Assembly (NCBI GenBank): GCA_036245525.1
Contig: BTPG01000007.1
Location: 124,957,815 to 125,021,814, forward strand
Length of the DNA stretch: 64,000 bases
Direction: 5' to 3'
DNA from: Semisulcospira habei
Lineage: Eukaryota > Mollusca > Gastropoda > Semisulcospiridae
A program made the position numbers and the translations under genes. Below are positions 1-64,000 of the stretch, piece by piece. The notes beneath the pieces were generated by a model. It saw nothing but the letters and a program-made list of their open reading frames with translations, was not told where the DNA came from and made no database searches. Each line of letters opens with the position of its first letter. Within the stretch, counting starts at the first letter, position 1.

Positions 1-107
1 AACATTGATAACTTGTTGTATCGGCAAATTTCTGCAATAAAAGCCTGCCTTGGAGCACATCACTTCAAGTTTAACACTCCTGCATTTCCACATGGACATA
101 CATGTGC

Positions 108-166
108 TGGTCCATGATTTGTGACCTTATGGCTCATAGCCTTGGGGTCCAAAATCAAAGACCAAC
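108..166. repeat. Short hairpin repeat (ggtccaaaatc family)
   Basis: The segment starting ggtccatgatttgtgacc is followed by ggggtccaaaatcaaagacc as its imperfect inverse. A better palindrome of this family is at 27131-27190, and a half-copy is near 56130. Confidence 0.5.
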
Positions 167-194
167 ACAGTTATAATGTTCATGCATATAATGG

Positions 195-490
195 GATGAA
201 CCATAACCCACTAAATCTCTTCTATATGAGAGCCATAACCCACAAAGTCGCTTTTGTATGTGAGCTGTCCTCGCTGTCAAGTTTCTCTACCTGTTGTCTT
301 TGACCTGATTCTGATGTTGATCTCCTATTGAAAAAGCCTGGCAGATTTGCCAGTGTGTCAGTAAGCTCTATAAGGGGTACAGTGCATACACATCCTTGGT
401 TTGACGTCATTACGTAATTTTAATCTTTAAGTAATTTTATATTTTACATGATAAGAGTTTCACTTTGCCTTCTAGACTTGAGAAAAATGG
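195..490 (+). repeat. Dispersed repeat, copy 1
   Basis: About 280 bases recur inverted at 37677-37965. Shared stretches include gagctgtcctcgctgtcaag and tcctattgaaaaag. No coding capacity was seen, and the family is unknown to me. Confidence 0.65.
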
Positions 491-499
491 TTACAAAAC

Positions 500-1140
500 T
501 AGAATTTCACAGTACAATTGCTATAATTTGTGCGAAGAGAGAGAGAGAGAGAAATACGTCATATCTAGAGTATTGTGTCAGTGTCTGCATGGTGACGGAG
601 TTGCTGCTTTTACATCACCATAACTGATATTTTATTTTACTTTTTAAATTTTGTTCAGCATTAAATTAGTTTTTACTGAATAACTTCAAAGATACAAAGC
701 TGGCTAATGAACTCAACCAATGACTTTCTCCAATCTTGTTAGAGCCAGAATTTTAAGTGGATATGACAAAAATTACAGACTCTAATGTGAGACAACTGAC
801 TTTCTATGAACGGTCTTTTAACCCTTCAGTGAGAACCGATTTTAATATGCGTGGAGGCTGTCCTAGGCACCCCTTGAACAAAGCACTTCCGCAAGTTTTA
901 AGCATGTATGTACACAGATATCGTAGATTTTCATGTTTACACACACGCACTTACTGCACTTCCTGCCAAAAGTAGTTCAGCAGCGAGGTTAGCGTAACTA
1001 GACATGACGTAATTTTTATCTGTTTACTTTAATTGTCAGATTTTTAGATCTGCCCACATATGTCGTCATGCTCTTGCTATTGAATTCGCCCCGCTGTGAC
1101 CTATCCTAAAAAGTCTCTTCTGTTAATGGAAGAGACTTAA
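500..1140 (+). repeat. Dispersed repeat with internal CA tract, copy 1
   Basis: It carries tacaaagctggctaatgaac on its left, a short CA-rich centre near 945, and cagcgaggttagcgtaacta on its right. The same order recurs at 39790-41480 and inverted at 27570-28620. This copy lacks a large CA array. Confidence 0.65.
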
Positions 1141-1648
1141 CTTAAAGGGCAGTTTTCACACAATAAACCCAACCTGGATCACAAGGACAAGGGGAGAGCT
1201 CTGATGCTGTTTCAACTTATGTAGCATTAACTCATTCAAGGTGTCCCTCATCAATAGCTGTGAAAATGTCATATAGCACTACTGCTGGCAATGCCATATT
1301 TCTTTCACTTCCACAGCTGTTGATGCAGGTCACTTCGAATGAGTTAAATTTCCTCCAGTCTTCACTTGTACTCTGTTAAGGCACAACGAGAACTTCCCTG
1401 TGTGCTGGTAGTGTTTTTGCAACATTGTGGAAAAAAATTGTGAAAGTCACTATTGTGTTTGAAAAGTTTACTTCATTGCCTTTCGAAACCCAGATCACTC
1501 TTTGCAAGGTGCAGGCATATTTAATCATGCATCTTTATTATTATCAGTCTAATTTAACTGGATCTGCCATGCAGCGCGTAGGCCAGAGCAGAAATCAGTT
1601 TTTGTAAATTTATTATTTACAAACGTCAGTGACCTTGTTCCATTTCAG
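1141..1648 (+). other. Intron sequence with no recognised feature
   Basis: I see no conserved ORF, palindrome or element end here before the first channel exon in the window. Confidence 0.5.
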
Positions 1649-57645
<55,997 letters not shown>

Positions 57646-57844
57646 GTAAGTTGTGCATGTGATTGTCTTATTTCACTGATCTTAAAAGAGAATCAGAATC
57701 ACGGAATAAAGTGCAATAAAGTGTCAATAGTTCGCAATTTCTTCAGTATAAATGTTTATAGTGTGTTTTACTGTTATGCTGGATAAAAAGGCAAAGTGAT
57801 GGAGTTTGAATGTCGGAAATTGAAAGACTACAATTCTTCTCCTT

Positions 57845-57952
57845 TGTATACTGACGAGCAAAATAAATGCAACATTTTTAGAATCATCGGAAACACTTGT
57901 GTGTTTCTGATGATTCCCAAAATGTGGCGTTTCTTTTGCTGGTCAGTATACA
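57845..57952. mobile_element. Short palindromic repeat, TATACTGACGAGCAAAA family
   Basis: It has the same architecture as 57436-57541. The arms end in tgtatactgacgagcaaaat and ctggtcagtataca. Confidence 0.7.
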
Positions 57953-58118
57953 TAGGAGAGCTCCCCCGTTGGGCACAGTGGATGGTAGAAAACCTCTGTC
58001 ACATGCGCCTACTGGCATGGATTGTTCAAGCAGGACAACCCACAGGTAGAGAGATAACCCATTGCATAGATAACCTGTTGTAGCAATCAAAGCCGGACAT
58101 GGAGCAGATTGGTTTTAA

Positions 58119-58352
58119 CCCTTTGTGTGTCGGTAGCAGTTCCTCTAGGAATCATCGCGACAAAAACCGCTACCCACATGCATGTAGGAATCATCCCAAC
58201 GCAAACAGCAGGGGATGAATCCACCATAATGATTCAAGGGTAGTGCCAGATTAGCTTGACACTACCCTTCAATTATTATGGTTGATCCTTCTCCTGCAAC
58301 TGATACATAGGTGTGAGGTGACATCTCTAATGTGGCTGTGGGGTTAGAGGGG
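58119..58352. mobile_element. Composite of two TTAA-type MITEs
   Basis: TTAA is at 58115-58118 and 58353-58356. The left half belongs to the CCCTTTGTGTGTCGG family. The right half is a shortened CCAAGCTAATCTGGCA hairpin at 58207-58290. One probably inserted into the other. Confidence 0.6.
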
Positions 58353-58869
58353 TTAAGAAAGAATAATCACCAAATAAATTTGAATTTGTTTTTTCAAAAT
58401 ACATTACCGATGGCATTACTATCTGGGAATACACTCTATTGCCTATAGATTTCAGCAAAAATTGTGTGTAGCACACAACTGGGGAGGAGACACCGGGGAT
58501 CCAAGCACTATGACCCCGGGTGGCCTCCCCTTACTACCCTATCCCGGCGAGCACAGGGCGACCTCGTCAGTTTCACTCATAGCTCGACCGGGGACGGTCG
58601 AGTTTTTGCCTTTCTCCGTTCTACGGGTTTCAGTGGTTTTTGGACTGTGGGCTTGAATTGGAGTCTTCGATTCAGCCCTGGACTCACTACTTTCGTGGTT
58701 TTTCCTTTGACAATTGGACTCATTGTGACCTGTGCGCCGACCGGTTTTACCGGCTCTGACTTTGTGAGTTCACCCTTGGCTTGTCCTTGGGGTTCGACGA
58801 CGCACGTGACTTGTGCCCGGCTGTTTTGTGCACGGTTGACTTTCTTCGCCGGCGTAGTTGGTTTAGGGC

Positions 58870-59320
58870 CTTTTGGCTTCTTCTGTGTCGAAGACTTGCC
58901 GCCGTGCGGGGACTTCCAGTGGCCGGATGATGCACACGACTCTTGCTTGCCGTGTTCGGGCTGTTCTTCGGACGGAACGTGTGACGGTGGCGCCGCTTGG
59001 ACGGAAGACCGGTGTTCGCGCAGGTGGGACTTCTTCAGGCGTGACCGGTCCCCTCGCCCGCTTCGGTCTCCACGGGATCCTCCATGGGTGGACGTACTTC
59101 CCTCGGCGCATCGGGCTTTCCGGCCCACAGGTAAGTCCCCTTCTTGTACCGTTACCTCGCAGGTTCTCCCTCCCCTCTCCGAGTCTTCGGAGCAGGGTAG
59201 GCGAGTTTCGGAGTCACGCTCCCCACTCTCTGCTTCGTTAGCGCGTGGCTTGAGCCCATTTTGGTTCCCACCCCCCGCTCTGCTTCGGGCGAGCGGTCTG
59301 GGAGAGATGAGCGTTAGTCG
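58870..59320 (+). pseudogene. DIRS #6 gag N-terminal part
   Basis: The motif CGDFQWPDDAHDSCLPCSGC is intact at 58905-58965. Two of the later cysteines are changed (CDGGAAW), and the motif ends WDFFRRDR. The frame is open from about 58464 to 59360. Confidence 0.78.
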
Positions 59321-59349
59321 GCCACCCCCGGCTCTAGGTCTCCGGAGCG

Positions 59350-59960
59350 GGGACGGGTGACGGAACGCAAGCATAAGAAAGAGAGTAAACGTGATAACAA
59401 ATGCTCTCGCTCACGCACCGAGGCTTCGGAACGTGACGAGACCGTTAGTAATGCTGCCTCCCCGCTCTGTATTTTCCGAACGGGCACGGCATGCTTCGCT
59501 TTCTTCCCCCCCCCCCGCCCGCCCCGTCTCGCCTGGGCGGGCCCGGGGTGTGGTTGACTCTCGCCCCCCACGCTCCGAGGAGTCGGAGCGGGGGTCGCGT
59601 GCACATAATGGTCCCCTCCCCGCTTCGCTTCGCCTGAGCGGGCTTGGCGTGACCGTAGACTGTCCCCCCCCCCCGTCTCGTATCGACCGGACGGGCCCGG
59701 TGTGACTTGGACCCTCGCCCCCCCCCCCCCCCCCCCCCCCTCGCTCCGAGGCTTCGGAGCTGGGGCAGCGGGCTCATAAATCGTCCCCTCCCCGCTCCGC
59801 CTTTCCTGAGCGGGCTTGGCGCGACCCTAGACTGTCCCCCCCCCCGCCTCGTATCGACCAGGCGGGCCCGGTGTGACATCGCGCGTCCTCCACGGTCCGA
59901 AACATCGGACGGGGGGCCGCGTGCCCGGTATTTGTCCCCTCCCCGCTCCGCCTTTCCTGA
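59350..59960. repeat. C-rich minisatellite inside DIRS #6 gag
   Basis: Units of about 150-170 bases share cctgagcgggcttggcg, ccccgtctcgtatcgacc and ggcttcgga blocks, starting near 59470, 59636, 59804 and 59956. Each holds a C run of variable length (for example 59717-59740). Confidence 0.8.
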
Positions 59961-59967
59961 GCGGGCT

Positions 59968-62900
59968 TACTTACTTACTTACGCCTGTCACCCCTACCCG
60001 GGTATAGGCCGTCGACGAGAGACCTCCAGCAACTCCTGTCCTGTGCTTCTCCTTCGATTCTACTCCAGGTGGTTCCCAGTCTCTTGATGTCTGCTTGGAG
60101 GTCTCGACGCTAGGAGTTTCTCGGCCTTCCTCTTTTCCTCTTTCCCTGGGGGTTCCATGACAATGCCTGCCTAGTGATACTGGAAGATGGCTTTCTCAGA
60201 CTGTGACCGATCCATCCCCATCTTCTTCGCCCAATTTCATTCTCTGCTGTTATCTGCTCTGTTCTCTCCCAGAGTCTGACGTTGCTGATCTTCTCTGGCC
60301 AGTGGATTTTCAAAATTCTTCTAAGGCAACTGTTCATAAAGGTCTGTACTCTGTTGACTGTGGTTTTTGTCAATCTCCAAGTCTCTGCTCCATACAAGAG
60401 AACTGCTTTTACATTGGAGTTGAAAATCCGGACTTTGGTGTGTTGTGACAGCTCTCTGGAGCTCCACACTTTTTTCAACTGGAGAAAGGCTGCTCTGGCT
60501 TTACCGATTCGTGCTCTGACATCTGCATCAGTGCCGCCTTTTTTGTCTATGATGCTCCCGAGATAGGTGAAGGACTCCACCTCCTCCAGCAAGCAAGACT
60601 GGTTCTTCCCTGGTTGCGTTCAGCCTCATTGTCTTTGTTTTCTGTTTGTGAATGGTGAGGCCCACTTGGGACGAGATGTCAGCAAGCCTCGTGGTCTTGT
60701 CCTGCATTTGTTGATGAGTGTGGGACAGTAATGCCAAGTCGTCTGCAAAATCGAGGTCGTCAAGCTGTGTCCACAGTGTCCACTGTATTCCACTTCGTCT
60801 GTGCTCTGTGGTCATCTTCATGACCCAGTCTATGGCCAGTAGGAAGAGGAACGGAGACAGCAGACACCCCTGCCTGACACCGGTTCTGACCTGGAGCTCC
60901 CTGGTGAACTGCCCTTCGTGGATCACGCGACATGTCATGGCATCGTAGCTGCTCTTGATCAGGCGGACGAGCTTTGTGGGTACACTGTAGTGTCGTAGGA
61001 GTTTCCACAGAGTCTCTCGGTCCACACTGTCAAATGCTTTCTCATAATCCACAAAGTTGACGTACAGCGGGGAGCTCCACTCCAGAGACTGTTCCACGAT
61101 GATGCGGAGAGTGGCGATCTGGTCTGTACATGATCGGTTCTTCCTGAATCCTGCTTGCTGGTCTCTCAGCTGGGGGTCAACGGAGCTCTTCATTCTCTCC
61201 AGGATGATCCTGTTGAAGACCTTTCCTGGTACTGACAGCAAGGTGATTCCTCTGTAGTTGGAACACTTGCTGAGGTTGCCTTTCTTGGGAAGCTTGATTA
61301 GGTACCCTTCCTTCCAGTCAGCCGGCATCACCTCCTCTTCCCAGATCTTTCCAAACAGTGGGTACAGCATCTCCACTGTTGTCTCTAGGTCTGCTTTCAG
61401 AGACTCCGCTGGGATGCCATCTGGGCCTGCTGCTTTGCCGTTCTTCAAGAATGCCACTGCTCTTCTGATCTCTTCCCGGCTGGGTCTGTCACAGCTGATG
61501 GGTAGGTCGGTCTCTGCCGGCTGGATGTCTGGGGGGTCGGGTGGGCTCGGTCTGTTCAGTAACTCTTCAAAATACTCGGCCCATCTGTCGAGTTGGTCTG
61601 CTCTGTCTGCAATAGGCTTGCCTTCTTTGTCTTTTACTGGTCTTTCTGTATGGCCATACTTACCCGACAATCTTCTGGTAATGTCGTAGAGCTGTTTCAT
61701 GTTGCCGCTGCCTGCTGCCTTTTCTGCCTCTGCTGCCAGGCTGTCTGTGTAGGCCCTCTTGTCTGCCCTGATACTACTCTTCACCTCGCGGTTGGCTTCC
61801 GAGTATTCCCCCTGTGCCCTTACTTTGGCTGCTCTTGTGCGACTGTTGTTGACAGCTGCTTTCTTCTGCTTCCTCACTTCTATCTTCTTCAAGGTCTGTG
61901 CCGACAGCCAGTCCTTGTGATGGTGTTTCCTGAACCCTACAGTGTCTTTGCAGGTTGAGTTCAGCGCCTCTCTAACTGCCTTCCACTGCTGCTCTGTGGT
62001 GACCGCCTCCTCTTCATTTACTAGCTCCTGTAGCGCTTGAAACCGGTTGGACAGCACCAGTTTAAACTCTTCTCTAACTCCAGTTTCTCTCAGGAGGCCT
62101 ACATTATAGCGCTGTCTTCTTGTTGTCTCTGTGCGGCTTTTCTTTAGCTTGAGCTTCATTCTTAAGGTAAGCAGATGGTGGTCGGAGGCGACATCTGCTC
62201 CCCTCCTCACTCGAACATCTTGAAGGGATCTTCTAAATTTCTTGCTAATGCAGATATGGTCTATTTGGTTCTCTGTTGTATGGTCAGGTGAGACCCAAGT
62301 TGCTTTGTGTATTCTTCTGTGTGGGAAGATGCTGCCTCCAATGACAAGTCGGTTTAGAGCACAAAAGTCTACAAACCTCTCCCCGTTCTCACTCATCTCC
62401 GAGCCTAGTCCCTGTCTCCCCATCACCTCTTCGTATCCGGTGTTGTCCTCCCCTATTTTGGCATTAAAATCGCCCATGACGATGGTGATGTGTCGCTCCG
62501 CACATTTGTCCAAGGCACTCTGGAGTCGGTCGTAGAACTCTTGTTTCTCTTCCTCGTCACTGTCATTAGTGGGCGCATAACACTGGATGACGTTCAGCTT
62601 GAGCTTTTTCTTGGTTCTAAAGGCTGCTGTGATAATTCTTGGCCCAAGAGGTTCCCAGCCCATCAGCGCGCTCTGTGCCACTGGCGACAGCATGAATGCT
62701 ACACCTTCTGTATGGGGGGCATTCTCCTCTTCATGACCTGAATACAGAATCATCTCCCCACTTAACAGCCTTTTCTGGCCAGACTGCGTCCATCTGGCTT
62801 CACTGATACCTAGCAGGGAAAGGTTGTACTTTTGCATTTCCGCTGCTATCTGGGCGGCCTTGCCGCTCTGGTACATGGTCTTGACGTTCCATGTGCCCAT

Positions 62901-63257
62901 GGTTGTATCCCTGGATAGAGAGAGGCGGCTCGGTCCTGTGGCTTCCGAAGACTTCCGGCTTTCACCACAGGACGTCATAAGTCTTCTGGTAGAAGAACCT
63001 TCCTCCTCCAGGAAAGGAATTACTGTTAGTCTTTTCGTCGGCGTTTTTGTAGCTATTTCCTTTTTTGCAGGGTGGGGAAGCTACCCCCACGCCCAACCCC
63101 CTTACTAGGAGGACCAGGGGTTTTCTGTCGGGGTCACCTTCCCTTAGACCATGTTGGTTCACGGCACCTTATTTCATTCGGTGCACCCCTCTCACGAGGG
63201 ACCCCCTATCCACCACCCAGGGGACGCGCCTCAACGCCATATGGTCACAGCGCGAGG
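59968..63257 (-). mobile_element. RTE-like LINE, copy B (near full length)
   Basis: CCTGAGCGGGCT flanks it at 59956-59967 and 63258-63269. Because this motif also recurs in the host minisatellite, the duplication is likely but not certain. The tail (ttac)n is at its left, as expected for a minus-strand insertion. The 5' region (62980-63257) is noncoding. Confidence 0.85.
60100..62978 (-). pseudogene. RTE-like LINE endonuclease-reverse transcriptase (two lesions)
   Basis: The protein starts near 62978. The APE-type endonuclease has GTWNVKTMYQSGK, MGDFNAKIG and SDHHLLTLRMK. RT has GYLIKLPKKGN, QAGFRKNRSCTDQ, NFVDYEKAFDSV and the active site FADDLALLS. Compared with copy A, about 10 bases are missing near 60590, which shifts the frame. 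A TAG also replaces the Trp codon after GRPRNS near 60113. Otherwise the frame is intact over 800 codons, so the insertion is recent. Confidence 0.88.
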
Positions 63258-63411
63258 CCTGAGCGGGCTAGGGGAGACTATTGGCGGTCCCCCCCCCCCC
63301 CCCTCGCACCGGTTCTCCCGGGCGGGCCAGGGGTGACCAGGCCACTTCCTCGGTATTCCGATCGCGGTTTGTCGCTCACGTCGGCTGCCGCGTGCGGATC
63401 CCGACTTCGAT

Positions 63412-64000
63412 GTGGACCGTCGCTTTGCCACGGTCCCTCCGTCGCCGCGGCGCGCCCCTTTGCGTGCGTCGCGGGCGGCTGCGTCTACCTCGCGCGCGGC
63501 GGTGCGGCGCTCTCGTAGCCGCTCGCCCTTTCGTCTTTGCCGCGAGAAGATCAGTTTGGAACGGACGTCCTCAGCCTTCATCCGTCGGACTCGGCCTCGG
63601 CGATCTTCTTGCAGGACTCGGAGGCTGGTTCTCCTTCCCGCCTTTTCCGCTGTCGCGTCGGCCTCCGCCTCGTCAGACGTTGCCGGCCCTTCGCTCGGAT
63701 CACAGACGGCCCACGCTCTGGGTGAGGCTTCAAGGCTTATCGCCAAGTCCCTACCGCCCGACGTCTGTCCGCCTTCGCCTCCTCCGAAGAGACAGGCTTC
63801 GGCCATGGTCGACGCGCAGAGGCAAGTCCAGCGCCGCAAGTCCCTCCCGCAAGCCGGCTTCCGGGACCTCACCGATGCTTCTCCGCCCAGCTGCGTAACG
63901 ACGCTTTCGGCGACACGGGATACTTTACCGCCGCTCGATCGCCGGTGGGAATCAACTTAAACTTCCGCCAGGCCTGGTACGCTGGACACTCCCAAGCCTT
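63412..64000 (+). pseudogene. DIRS #6 gag, continuation after the LINE
   Basis: Arg/Ser-rich sequence leads to ALGEASRLIAKSLPPDVCPP, then PPPKRQASAMVDAQRQVQRR, matching gag of #1 and #2. The frame shifts near 63950, and the last bases read RQAWYAGHSQA in another frame. Confidence 0.78.

Larger units (their letters stand above)
58387..64000 (+). mobile_element. DIRS-type retrotransposon #6 (5' part, runs off the window)
   Basis: The left end is tgttttttcaaaatacatta followed by ccgatggcattac. Gag sequence follows, with a C-rich tandem array at 59350-59960. An RTE-like LINE is inserted at 59968-63257. RT and YR would lie beyond 64000. Confidence 0.85.

Noticed and set aside
121..303. Small ORF at the window start
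   Set aside because: It lies across two dispersed repeats and matches nothing recognisable.

Overview
This window is animal nuclear DNA: split coding exons with GT-AG introns, long simple repeats and many transposable elements. It holds one host gene, a two-pore cation channel most like TPC1 (TPCN1), on the + strand. Twenty coding exons lie between 1649 and 57645, with splice phases that agree at every junction. They cover domain I, the EF-hand-like linker and domain II up to the second pore helix (about 1,860 coding bases, about 620 residues). The start codon and the exons for IIS6 and the C-terminus lie outside the window. A mollusc, probably a marine gastropod, is my best guess. It rests on the element content (a transposon encoding a RAG1 N-terminal-like protein, as described in Aplysia, plus DIRS and RTE elements), not on a marker gene.

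The introns are packed with mobile elements. Six DIRS-type tyrosine-recombinase retrotransposons are present: #1 (7884-13435, minus strand, most intact), #2 (15614-21716), #3 (21717-26297), #4 (31380-37671), #5 (42613-52180) and #6 (58387 to beyond 64000). All but #1 run in the same direction as the host gene. They carry a gag-like ORF, RT-RNase H followed by a methyltransferase-like region, and a tyrosine recombinase, with inverted termini and an internal complementary region that matches the joined ends of a circle. Other elements have landed in them: a RAG1-N-terminal-like transposon with roughly 490-base inverted repeats in #5, a full-length RTE-like LINE in #6, and several small elements in #1, #2 and #5.

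Between these lie more than 15 short palindromic elements. Most carry TTAA or a near-match at their ends (piggyBac-type) and can fold into long hairpins. There is also a 1.1 kb piggyBac-like element keeping only an acidic N-terminal ORF, a pogo-like MITE, 5'-truncated LINE tails, a candidate solo LTR, and a dispersed repeat with an internal CA array that has grown to about 1.2 kb at 40119-41313. No rRNA, tRNA, CRISPR array or bacterial operon was seen.

The strongest leads are: the RAG1-like transposon and its duplicated right end; a Cys-rich gag motif shared by five DIRS copies; a fossil empty site for DIRS #1 kept in the opposite arm of a palindrome; a 97-base solo DIRS terminus; and the hairpin TTAA-MITE families. 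All family assignments come from reading the sequence, without database searches.
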